DNA from: Bacillota bacterium
GTDB taxonomy: Bacteria > Bacillota > Clostridia > Lachnospirales > Bianqueaceae
Reading direction: 5' to 3'
Length of the DNA: 64,000 nt
Assembly: GCA_017441925.1 (NCBI GenBank)
Contig: JAFRUE010000007.1
Coordinates: 682,001-746,000, forward strand
Below, piece by piece: positions 42,201 through 49,301 of this stretch (the stretch's first letter is position 1; each line of letters starts with the position of its first letter). The position numbers and the translations under genes were made by a program. The notes below the pieces were generated by a model, which was given only the letters and a program-made list of their open reading frames with translations, did no database searches and was not told where the DNA came from.

Positions 42201-42781
42201 ATATCCGTCACACGCTGCAGACTCGTCTGCTCCTGCGCCAGCTTCGCATTGGCTTCTTCCCTGCGCACCTTGAACTTAACGATTCCGGACGCTTCCTCAA
42301 AGATCGCCCGGCGGTCCTGCGGCTTATTGGACAGGAGCTGATCGATCCGTCCCTGCCCGATCATGGAATAGCCGTCCTTACCGATACCGGTATCCATGAA
42401 AAGCTCCTGGATATCGCGGAGACGGCATCTGGCTCCGTTGATCATATATTCACTTTCGCCCGAACGAAACATTTTGCGGCTGACCGCGACTTCATCGTAA
42501 TCGCAGGCAAGCGATCTGTCTGAATTATCCAGTGTCAGAACCACCTGCGCGAAACTGACCGGTCTCCGGCGCTGCGTTCCCGCGAAAATGACGTCTTCCA
42601 TCTTGACCCCGCGGAGAGATTTGGCGCTCTGCTCTCCGAGGACCCAGCGAATGGCGTCCGCTACGTTACTCTTTCCACTTCCGTTGGGTCCGACGATTCC
42701 CGTGATCCCCTTCCCGAAATCCAGGACGAGTCTGTCGGCAAACGACTTGAACCCAACCATCTCAACACTTTTCAGCTGCAT
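39227..42781 (-). CDS. smc: Chromosome segregation ATPase SMC
   Basis: 1184 residues, the usual SMC length. SMC with ScpA and ScpB compacts and segregates the chromosome. The N-terminal head has VGPNGSGKSNVADAI (Walker A). Coiled coils flank a hinge (VHGTVADLMRLP to GGSITGGSTGG) near residues 510-640. The C-terminal head has LSGGERTLTAI (signature) and FCVLDEIEASLDDANV (Walker B). The ATG at 42781 (MQLKSVEMVGFKSFA) follows AGAGGTAAGG and overlaps the end of rnc by 20 bases; longer upstream starts would run far into rnc and are rejected. The rnc-smc-ftsY order is common in Firmicutes. Confidence 0.97.
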   Translation of the reverse strand: MQLKSVEMVGFKSFADRLVLDFGKGITGIVGPNGSGKSNVADAIRWVLGEQSAKSLRGVKMEDVIFAGTQRRRPVSFAQVVLTLDNSDRSLACDYDEVAVSRKMFRSGESEYMINGARCRLRDIQELFMDTGIGKDGYSMIGQGRIDQLLSNKPQDRRAIFEEASGIVKFKVRREEANAKLAQEQTSLQRVTDILEEASSRLEPLRESAERAEKYKTLYAEFRQLEIQNFLRQYDQLAGQSKTVLDRLADLTAQTEEAKANLAEIRKQSEQASADAEAAGAKLAETIQKMNDLRLFRESRSGEQKLFQSQAEQNEKDRKNAEIRLEDARKALKRHQETAVKVKEQLAGLEQQKEKQTQEQEELAARGNEIRQAAERAQEQLASFRQRLEELRNGINAKRQDLVRQETLHEQVKGEQGSRAVHLEELQAEVEARQTDAEQKNALLEEAKAAVQDYQQQILELTDTISALREKMTQAEQDAQNSRQKVQQLGNRIHWIEELEKEYEGYAGSVKTIMQLKMSDPDRYSGVHGTVADLMRLPQHLATAVEIALGGAVQNIITDTQSTAQQMIEILRSKKMGRATFLPVDSVFARDVRKDPELEHMPGIIGYATDLIETDPLYEKIFSRLLGNVVIADTFENAAAAANRYGRYLRVVTLSGDLFNIGGSITGGSTGGRTASILNRRGEMHTLTVQLKAAEKENADKSAMALSLREERSRLAVRMQELSDSREEASGTQAARQSDYDQAELMLQMSKEQLQAEQEKNLAAERSIQEDQSVLAGMQDELQKMENQETVLSAAMQDWERQDEKARKELADYNTQLMRNRIEISTSEQLIRSMQNSMEREDTDITEQQDQIVHYQEQIRFADAEMKRLEQENKASQTEIENAGIEIRKLSDEITALTADRDDKEQNEKRLRTEAERAAEDAAGLEREQVRLDSQTERVRKELTDLQDQIWDKYEVTYNSAREMDLPQPESQAWARRRISELRAGMKELEPVNLQAIDEYAALKDRCSFLTAQLEDVRKAEESLRELIGQLTEQMEQQFREGFGKISEQFNQVFQKMFGGGRGILRLEEGDPLESGIEIIAQPPGKTLKNMAALSGGERTLTAISILFAIQQLKPAPFCVLDEIEASLDDANVYRYADYLKEMADKTQFIIITHRKGTMEAASTMYGITMEEKGVSKCVSVRFE

Positions 42782-43466
42782 CCTTACCTCTCGCTTCCGG
42801 CAGTGCCATTCTGGCTGCCTGCTGTTCTGCTTCTTTCTTCGTACTCCCGGTCCCCTGGCCGTAAGTGTGTCCCTTCCATCTGACTTCCGCTGTGAAAACC
42901 TTCTTATGCGGGGGGCCGCTCTCACTGATCAGCACATATTCAGGGATCAGTTCCTCTTCTTCCTGCAGGACCTCCTGCAGCATTGTCTTATAGTCCTTAA
43001 GCGGCATGTCCTCCCGCCATCCGGACAGAACCATCCGCTCGATGACCTTGGCCGCCTCTTCCAGCCCACCGTCCAGATAGACCGCGCCGAAAAGGCTCTC
43101 CACCAGATCTTCGAGTACAGCCGGCTGCGTCCTTCCGGAAGTCCGCTCCATACCGTGACTCAGCAGCAGGAACCGGCCGAGTCCGTAGGCTGCGGCTGTC
43201 TTCGCAAGCGATTCCTCACAGACCAGCCCTGCTCTTGTCCTGGACAGCAATCCTTCCGGAGAATCCATTCTGTCAAAGAGAAAACGGCTCGTCACAAGCT
43301 CCAGTACCGCGTCGCCGAGGAACTCCAGCCGTTCGTTCGAGCGGGACAGGTCCTTCAGTTCCTCATTGGCATAGGACACATGCGTAACCGCCTGTTCAAG
43401 CAGGGATTCGTCATTGAAATGATACTGCAGGATCTCCTCGAGTTCTTTTCTTCTGTTCGGATTCAT
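42762..43466 (-). CDS. rnc: Ribonuclease III
   Basis: 234 residues. RNase III cuts double-stranded RNA in rRNA precursors and structured mRNAs. The catalytic signature is NERLEFLGDAVLELV near residue 43, with ESLFGAVYLDGG carrying the second acidic metal ligands, followed by a C-terminal dsRNA-binding domain ending GQGTGSTKKEAEQQAARMAL. It overlaps acpP by ATGA. Confidence 0.97.
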   Translation of the reverse strand: MNPNRRKELEEILQYHFNDESLLEQAVTHVSYANEELKDLSRSNERLEFLGDAVLELVTSRFLFDRMDSPEGLLSRTRAGLVCEESLAKTAAAYGLGRFLLLSHGMERTSGRTQPAVLEDLVESLFGAVYLDGGLEEAAKVIERMVLSGWREDMPLKDYKTMLQEVLQEEEELIPEYVLISESGPPHKKVFTAEVRWKGHTYGQGTGSTKKEAEQQAARMALPEARGKDAAEKC

Positions 43467-43720
43467 CTGTCCGGATCCTCGTCATAGTCCCAGTTGCCCG
43501 TCACAAGCGACACCAGATCGCCGGCTGTATGGATCTGCCGGACAGTTTCAGGCTCCTCCTGCTCCTGTCCGAATTCGATCAGGACAGCTGTCATCAGCTC
43601 CAGTATATCGATCGAATTTGCGTCCAGATCCCGGTACAGATTCGTTTTCTTCTCGATCTCATCCGGTTCTGTGACAAAATACTCCGCCACGATCGCCCGG
43701 ACTCTATCCCAGTCTGTCAT
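43463..43720 (-). CDS. acpP: Acyl carrier protein
   Basis: 85 residues. It carries fatty acyl chains on a phosphopantetheine arm attached to the Ser of DANSIDILEL (canonical DSLD is here NSID). Acidic composition and length fit ACP. It lies between plsX and rnc as in many Firmicutes and overlaps both neighbours by four bases; AGGAGG lies ahead of the ATG. The altered attachment motif and the Trp near the C-terminus leave a small chance that it is a specialised carrier. Confidence 0.88.
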   Translation of the reverse strand: MTDWDRVRAIVAEYFVTEPDEIEKKTNLYRDLDANSIDILELMTAVLIEFGQEQEEPETVRQIHTAGDLVSLVTGNWDYDEDPDR

Positions 43721-44766
43721 TCTTTTGCCTCCTGAGCAGCCTCTGCGCTTTCCTGCGCTTTCTTCGCGGCGATCATCTCCGTGATCTCACCGTTAACGTT
43801 ATTCTCCAGATACGCGATGCATTGTTCGATTGCGCTCGCAAAAGCCGGTCCCTTGGAATTGCCGTGCGCTTTGATCACGACTCCGTTAAGACCGAGCATC
43901 GGCGCTCCGCCGACAGCGCTCGGATCCAGTTTCTTCTTCATCTCCCGCAGCGCAGGCTTCATGAGAAGCGCTCCGATCTTGTACAGCAGGCTGCCGCTGA
44001 TCGCTTCCTTCAGGACGGACATAATATAAGCTGCAGTACCTTCCGTCGTCTTAAGCATGACGTTGCCGGCAAAACCGTCCGTCACAATGATGTCCGCGGC
44101 ATTCTCGAGGATCTGGTTCCCCTCGATATTGCCGATGAAATTGATATACGGATCCTCTTCCAGCATCGGGAATACGGTCTTGCAGAGCTCATTGCCCTTA
44201 GCGGATTCCGTACCGATATTCAGCAGACCGACCGTCGGATTCGCCTTACCGCACTGTTTACGGTAATAGATCGTCATCATCTCGGCAAACTGTACCAGAT
44301 ACTGCGGCTTACAGTCAACATTCGCGCCGACGTCCAGGATATAGACCGGTCCTTTGCGTCCGGGAAAAGCGATCGCAAAAGCGGGACGCTGTACGCCGCG
44401 CAGGCGTCCGACATGGATCGTCGCGCCGGAGAGCACTGCCCCCGTGTTGCCTGCGGAAAGCGCGGCATCTGCCTCCTGCGCGCGAACCATCCGCATGACT
44501 GTCATCATGGAAGAGTCCCTGTTGGAACGCGCGGCTTCTGCCGGATTATGCTCGTCATTCGGTACGACCGCGTCCTTATGAAGAACCGTAACACGCGATC
44601 CGTCTACCGCAAATTCCTGCATAGCCGCACGGATCTTATCCTCATGGCCGACCAGGATCACGGAAAGCTCCGGATGCTTCTGCAGCGCCAGTCCTGCGCC
44701 TTCCACAGCCGCTTTCGGCGCGTAATCGCCTCCCATTACGTCAATCGCGATCTTGTAATTCTTCAT
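43717..44766 (-). CDS. plsX: Phosphate acyltransferase PlsX
   Basis: 349 residues. PlsX makes acyl-phosphate from acyl-ACP, the acyl donor for PlsY in phospholipid synthesis; it binds the membrane peripherally. Family blocks are IDVMGGDYAPKAAVEGA, SAGNTGAVLSGATIHVGRL, YILDVGANVDCKPQYL, VLKEAISGSLLYKIGALLMKP and GVVIKAHGNSKG. The start has AGAGGAG six bases upstream and overlaps the end of recU by 26 bases. A highly charged Ala/Glu tail (KKAQESAEAAQEAKE) extends beyond the core. Confidence 0.96.
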   Translation of the reverse strand: MKNYKIAIDVMGGDYAPKAAVEGAGLALQKHPELSVILVGHEDKIRAAMQEFAVDGSRVTVLHKDAVVPNDEHNPAEAARSNRDSSMMTVMRMVRAQEADAALSAGNTGAVLSGATIHVGRLRGVQRPAFAIAFPGRKGPVYILDVGANVDCKPQYLVQFAEMMTIYYRKQCGKANPTVGLLNIGTESAKGNELCKTVFPMLEEDPYINFIGNIEGNQILENAADIIVTDGFAGNVMLKTTEGTAAYIMSVLKEAISGSLLYKIGALLMKPALREMKKKLDPSAVGGAPMLGLNGVVIKAHGNSKGPAFASAIEQCIAYLENNVNGEITEMIAAKKAQESAEAAQEAKE

Positions 44767-45316
44767 TGCGCTTCTCCTCTTCTTTCACTTTATAGTACTC
44801 TACGACTGCCTTCAGATAATGCAGCTGCACTCCGCCCGCATGCATCGGGATCCGGAATCTCTCTTCAAAGACCGTCCGCGAGATCGTTTTGGAATGCTTA
44901 TGCACACCCGCCTTGTCAAAATACGTATTCAGCACCTCGAACGGCAGCAGATAATAGGCGTCATCTTTTGTAAAATGCACGAGCAGGAACGCGAGTCCGC
45001 CCTGCCGGTTGAATTCCCGCATGAAATCGACCTGATGCGGATGTACGTTCGCGACCGGCAGATTGGTCTGCGCCGTTTCTTTCGCGTCGAAACAGATCCC
45101 GATCCCCTGCAGGATCCCGATATAGTCGACGGTGCTCCGCTGCTCGAAATACGCAAGTGTGATCGTCCGGCTGTTTGAATCGAATTCCATCGGTTTGATC
45201 GGTGTAGGAATCTTCTGCACCAGCGCGATTCCCAGCTTCCGGTATGTATCGTTGGAGAGATTGATCAGTTCCTCCAGTGTGCTGCCGCGCAGCCCTCTTG
45301 CCTGAAATGCCGTCAT
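44741..45316 (-). CDS. recU: Holliday junction resolvase RecU
   Basis: About 191 residues. RecU resolves Holliday junctions in Firmicutes. The nuclease core shows the acidic residue in RSTVDYIGIL and the CFDAKET block with catalytic Asp, Lys and Glu; QVDFMREFNRQGGLAFLLV and YYLLPFEVL follow. The N-terminus is short compared with Bacillus RecU. The ATG at 45316 is one base after the PFL stop codon with no good ribosome site of its own, suggesting coupled translation. Confidence 0.88.
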   Translation of the reverse strand: MTAFQARGLRGSTLEELINLSNDTYRKLGIALVQKIPTPIKPMEFDSNSRTITLAYFEQRSTVDYIGILQGIGICFDAKETAQTNLPVANVHPHQVDFMREFNRQGGLAFLLVHFTKDDAYYLLPFEVLNTYFDKAGVHKHSKTISRTVFEERFRIPMHAGGVQLHYLKAVVEYYKVKEEEKRNEELQDRD

Positions 45317-45317
45317 A

Positions 45318-46688
45318 TCAGTTCTTATAGCTGTGGACCGGCGCCGGGATCCGTCCCCCGCGGTCGATGAATTCCTGGCACGAATACGGATTGACACCGA
45401 TAATCGGTGCTGAACCGAGCAGTCCTCCGAACTCCGCGTGTTCACCGACGGTCTTGCCCCATACCGGGATCACACGGACCGCTGTCGTCTTGGAATTGAC
45501 CATGCCGATCGCCATTTCATCCGCGATGATACCGGAAATCGACGAAGCCGGCGTATCGCCGGGGATCGCGATCATATCAAGACCTACGGAACAGACGCAA
45601 GTCATGGCTTCAAGCTTCTCGATCGTAAGGCTGCCGGCCTCGGCCGCCTCGACCATTCCTCTGTCCTCACTGACCGGTATAAAAGCACCGGACAGACCGC
45701 CGACAAAAGACGACGCCATCAGGCCGCCTTTTTTGACCTGATCGTTGAGGATCGCAAGCGCTGCCGTCGTACCCGGCGCGCCGGCATATTCCAGACCCAT
45801 TTCCCTGAAGATCTCCGCAATACTGTCTCCGACAGCCGGTGTCGGCGCAAGGGACAGATCAATGATCCCGAAAGGCACATCCAGCATTCTGGCCGCTTCC
45901 TGCGCGACCAGCTGGCCGACCCGCGTGATCTTAAAAGCAGTCTTTTTGATCGTCTCGCAGAGGACTTCGAAATTCTCCCCACGCACACCCTTCAGCGCGC
46001 TGCGGACTACGCCCGGTCCCGAAACGCCTACGTTTATGACCGTATCCGCCTCTCCTACGCCGTGAAAAGCTCCCGCCATAAAGGGATTGTCATCCGGCGC
46101 GTTGCAGAAGACGACGAGTTTTGCACAGCCGATGGAATCCCGGTCCGCGGTCTTCTCCGCAAGATCGCGGATCTTCCTGCCGAGCAGGCTGACCGCGTCC
46201 ATATTGATGCCGGAACGGCTGGTCCCGACGTTAACGGAAGAACAGACTGTATCGGTCGAAGCGATGGCATCGGGTATGCTCTCGATCAGCAGTCTGTCCG
46301 ATCTTGTCATACCTTTCTGTACCAAGGCGGAAAACCCGCCGATGAAATTGACCCCGACATCTTTCGCCGCCTGATCCAGCGTCCGTGCAAATTCCGGATA
46401 CTGCGGATCCTCACAGGATGCCGCCACCAGCGCGGCCGGCGTGATCGAGATCCTCTTGTTGACGATCGGGATCCCGTAACGCTCGCTGATGATCTCGCCG
46501 ACACGGACCAGATTCTCCGCTTTACGGGTGATCTTGTCGTATACTTTACGGCGCAGCACAGCCGGATCCGGATCACAACAGTCCAGCAGCCCGATCCCCA
46601 TTGTAATTGTACGGACATCAAGATTCGCTTCTTCGATCATCCGGTTCGTCTCGAAGACATCGTCAAAAGTCAGTCCATATTGAAGCAT
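45318..46688 (-). CDS. PFL family protein (UPF0210/DUF711)
   Basis: About 456 residues, the normal length of this family. Blocks include [72 protein letters not shown] and [15 protein letters not shown]. The structure of such proteins resembles glycyl-radical enzymes in fold, but there is no radical glycine motif and the activity is unknown. The gene almost always lies next to an ACT-domain gene, as here, which hints at amino-acid-responsive control. ATG at 46688 is chosen because GGGAG lies ten bases upstream; a TTG three codons earlier (46697) is possible. Confidence 0.9.
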   Translation of the reverse strand: MLQYGLTFDDVFETNRMIEEANLDVRTITMGIGLLDCCDPDPAVLRRKVYDKITRKAENLVRVGEIISERYGIPIVNKRISITPAALVAASCEDPQYPEFARTLDQAAKDVGVNFIGGFSALVQKGMTRSDRLLIESIPDAIASTDTVCSSVNVGTSRSGINMDAVSLLGRKIRDLAEKTADRDSIGCAKLVVFCNAPDDNPFMAGAFHGVGEADTVINVGVSGPGVVRSALKGVRGENFEVLCETIKKTAFKITRVGQLVAQEAARMLDVPFGIIDLSLAPTPAVGDSIAEIFREMGLEYAGAPGTTAALAILNDQVKKGGLMASSFVGGLSGAFIPVSEDRGMVEAAEAGSLTIEKLEAMTCVCSVGLDMIAIPGDTPASSISGIIADEMAIGMVNSKTTAVRVIPVWGKTVGEHAEFGGLLGSAPIIGVNPYSCQEFIDRGGRIPAPVHSYKN

Positions 46689-46706
46689 GTCCCGCAAGCT
46701 CCCTTC

Positions 46707-46976
46707 TCAGATCCGGTGCATCGACCGGAAGATCGTATCACTCTGCAGCTTGACCTGAACGCCAAGCTGTTTCCCGCATTCCGTCAGCTTCATATCGAGC
46801 GTGTGGAATACTTCATCGGACTGCTCCATATCCACGACCATCATCATGTGAAAATATCCGCCGGTTATGCTCTGGGAAATATCCAGCACATTGACATTGC
46901 TCTCCGCAAGCAATGTGCAGATCCCCGCAATGATACCGACGTGATCCTCTCCGACAACTGTGATGATACCTTTCAT
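46707..46976 (-). CDS. ACT-domain protein (UPF0237), partner of PFL
   Basis: 89 residues made of a single ACT-type regulatory domain (MKGIITVVGEDHVGIIAGIC, NVNVLDISQSI, FHMMMVVDM), related to the GcvR family. ACT domains bind amino acids; this one probably regulates the product encoded next. The ATG has a near-perfect GGAGG five bases upstream and overlaps the stop codon of the solute-binding lipoprotein gene by ATGA. Confidence 0.92.
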   Translation of the reverse strand: MKGIITVVGEDHVGIIAGICTLLAESNVNVLDISQSITGGYFHMMMVVDMEQSDEVFHTLDMKLTECGKQLGVQVKLQSDTIFRSMHRI

Positions 46977-48652
46977 TGAGTTACCTCCCCGTCTCCGGAC
47001 TCCCGGAGATACAGATTTCCGATCCCGCTGTAGATATGCGACGGCGTCGGTGTCAGCCCGCCTCCGACCGTCTTTGAAACAATGACTGCCTGCCTGGAAT
47101 AATACAGCGGACAGACCGGCAGATTCTCGAAACAATACCGCGCTACTGCCTGATAGGCCAGAATTCCTTCATTACGGCCTCTGGCATTTGATACGGCCCC
47201 GATCAGCTGGTCAAGGACTTCGTCTTCAACACCGCTGTAATTATAGACACCGTTACTGGTAAGCAATGCCGCGAGATCTTCATGTCCGCGGATCCTCGCC
47301 TTACCGAACGCAAGATCATACTCACCTGCCTCCAAAGCTCTCTGCAGCTCTGCTTCCGGCATGGCCTGCAGCCGGATCCGCATGCCGACATCCTCAAGAT
47401 TATCGGCAACGATCTCCGCCTGCGCCGTACTGACCGGATCTGCCTCGTCATAAACAAGAACGAGCTCGGACTGTTTCCTGTCCCCCAGAAGACTGTAAGC
47501 CGCTTCCGGATCAGTCCCGTAGCTGTCCGTAATTCCATCGTCCGCAAGCCAGGACGGTATCACCGATTCACTGACCGTTCCCTGATGCACCTGCGTCTGG
47601 TCCACCAGTTTCCTCGCGTCAACCGCGTACATCACAGCTTTGCGGAATGTACCGTCCGCAAGAACTCTGCCCTCCCTCTCGTTCATATATAGGAAGTTCA
47701 GGATCTGTGTTTCCGTCTGATAAACAGAATGATGATAGATGTTCTCCGTGGATAGTCCGCTCGGTTCCTCTTCATATAATATCTGGATCAGTCCCTGTAT
47801 GAAAGCCGCGCGCGGGGCGTCCTCCGATCTTGTCAGAGCGACCCGGATCCTGTCAAGATACGGTCTCCCGCTGTAATACCGTTCATTGGCAGCCAGCAGA
47901 ATTTCCCGAGTAGGCGTCACTTCTTCCACACGGAACGGCCCGCAGCCGACGGCATACCATTCCGGAGCTTCAAGCGTATCGTAGACATGGGCCGGAATCA
48001 CCGGAATCATCAGGACCTGGATCCTCTCCGCGTCCACCGGCGAGCTGAAAAACACATTTACCGTATAGTAATCGGTCTGTTCGGCACCCAGAATGGATGC
48101 AAGCTGGTCTTTCCAGCTATTGTCCGACTCGGTCTCAGCAAGAATGTACAGCGTATAAAGAACATCCTCTGCTGTGACCTGCATCCCGTCGTGCCACAAT
48201 GCGTTCCTGCGCAGATTCAGTGTTACGGTGTATCCGTCCTCCGAAATCTGATAAGAAGCGGCAAGAGAATCCGGTGTGGTCTTCCCTGCTTCATCTGTCT
48301 CGAGCAGCGGCGAATAGATCAGCATCTCCAGCTGAACCGCATCTGCGCGGACAGTTCTGCGCACATCAAGTGTCTCAGGGTCCAGTACCGCCATCGTAAT
48401 CTCTCCGCCGTAGTGCGGTTCATCCGGGGCAGACTCATCCGGTCCGGATGTCCCGTCCGGTAAGGTCTCTGATTCATCTGCAGACTCAGCAGCAGATTCC
48501 GCAGCGGATTCATCAGATGGCTCTGCCGCAGAGATCTCGGCTTCCTGCCCGGAATCCCCGGGAGCAGGAATCTGTTCCGTACAGCCTGCGAACAGCAGGA
48601 TCCCGCACAGCAGCCAGACCATATATTTCACGAATCTATTTGCTTTCTTCAA
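46973..48652 (-). CDS. Peptide-type ABC solute-binding lipoprotein (orphan)
   Basis: About 559 residues of the family 5 extracellular solute-binding proteins (OppA/DppA class). The signal ends in the lipobox LLFAGC. A Ser/Glu/Ala-rich linker (~60 residues) spaces it from the membrane. YGGEITMAVLDPETLDVRRT, LRRNALWHDGMQVTAEDVLY and VGCGPFRVEE are typical. No ABC permease or ATPase gene is adjacent. It lies between coaE and the ACT-PFL pair in a housekeeping operon. The start is taken as TTG at 48652, with AAAGGGA eight bases upstream; ATG at 48673 is the alternative. The ligand is unknown, most likely a peptide. Confidence 0.88.
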   Translation of the reverse strand: MKKANRFVKYMVWLLCGILLFAGCTEQIPAPGDSGQEAEISAAEPSDESAAESAAESADESETLPDGTSGPDESAPDEPHYGGEITMAVLDPETLDVRRTVRADAVQLEMLIYSPLLETDEAGKTTPDSLAASYQISEDGYTVTLNLRRNALWHDGMQVTAEDVLYTLYILAETESDNSWKDQLASILGAEQTDYYTVNVFFSSPVDAERIQVLMIPVIPAHVYDTLEAPEWYAVGCGPFRVEEVTPTREILLAANERYYSGRPYLDRIRVALTRSEDAPRAAFIQGLIQILYEEEPSGLSTENIYHHSVYQTETQILNFLYMNEREGRVLADGTFRKAVMYAVDARKLVDQTQVHQGTVSESVIPSWLADDGITDSYGTDPEAAYSLLGDRKQSELVLVYDEADPVSTAQAEIVADNLEDVGMRIRLQAMPEAELQRALEAGEYDLAFGKARIRGHEDLAALLTSNGVYNYSGVEDEVLDQLIGAVSNARGRNEGILAYQAVARYCFENLPVCPLYYSRQAVIVSKTVGGGLTPTPSHIYSGIGNLYLRESGDGEVTQ

Positions 48653-49301
48653 GCTCTGATTCCCTTTCTTCATCACAAAGCGGACATGTGTCCGCGAGAA
48701 TGTCTTCCATCATCCGGTCAAGCAGCCGGTACTCCTCTTCAAGCGGCAATCCTCCGTCGATCAGACGGTCCGCGGCTGCCTTAAGCTCTTCCTGCGGGAA
48801 CTGGGCATTCAGCCGTGCTTCCGCTTCTTCCCTTGTCAGATTCTGACGCTGCATGACACGCTTCACGCGCACTTCATCCTTAGCCCAGACGACCCAGACC
48901 TCATCGATCATATCCTTAAGGGGACTGCGGAGCAGCTCGATCGCCTCGATGAAAACCACCGGCGCCGTGCCTTCCTGACGTACCGCTTCCGCCCGTTCAC
49001 GGATCCTCCGGCAGATCTCCGGATGTGTCAGACTGTTCAGATCCGCAAGGCCGGCAGGGTCGGCAAAAACAATGGCGCCGAGCTTCTTACGGCTGATTTT
49101 GCCTAACCTGTCAAGTATATCTTTTCCGAAGCGGTTTGTCAATTGCCGGTACATTTTCCTGTCATCCAGGACCTCGTGGCCGACCTTGTCCGCATCGATC
49201 AGGACCGCATGATATTTATCAACAAGATACTGCACTGCTGTACTCTTGCCGGCGGCTATCGATCCCGTCACCCCGATCACAGGGCATTTCTTATTTTGCA
49301 T
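48636..49301 (-). CDS. coaE: Dephospho-CoA kinase
   Basis: 221 residues. CoaE phosphorylates dephospho-CoA, the last step of coenzyme A synthesis. The P-loop is VTGSIAAGKST at the start, followed by IDADKVGHEVL, HPEICRRIRERAE, and RVMQRQNLTREEAEARLNAQ, all diagnostic. A C-terminal tail of about 20 residues contains CPLC and a Glu-rich end. The ATG at 49301 has GGGAG about ten bases upstream and overlaps polA by 11 bases. The polA-coaE order is common in Firmicutes. Confidence 0.95.
   Translation of the reverse strand: MQNKKCPVIGVTGSIAAGKSTAVQYLVDKYHAVLIDADKVGHEVLDDRKMYRQLTNRFGKDILDRLGKISRKKLGAIVFADPAGLADLNSLTHPEICRRIRERAEAVRQEGTAPVVFIEAIELLRSPLKDMIDEVWVVWAKDEVRVKRVMQRQNLTREEAEARLNAQFPQEELKAAADRLIDGGLPLEEEYRLLDRMMEDILADTCPLCDEERESELEESK

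Noticed and set aside
43463..43720. Reading the small acidic protein as a non-ribosomal or polyketide carrier domain
   Set aside because: Position between plsX and rnc and the length fit the housekeeping acyl carrier protein better, despite the NSID variant motif.
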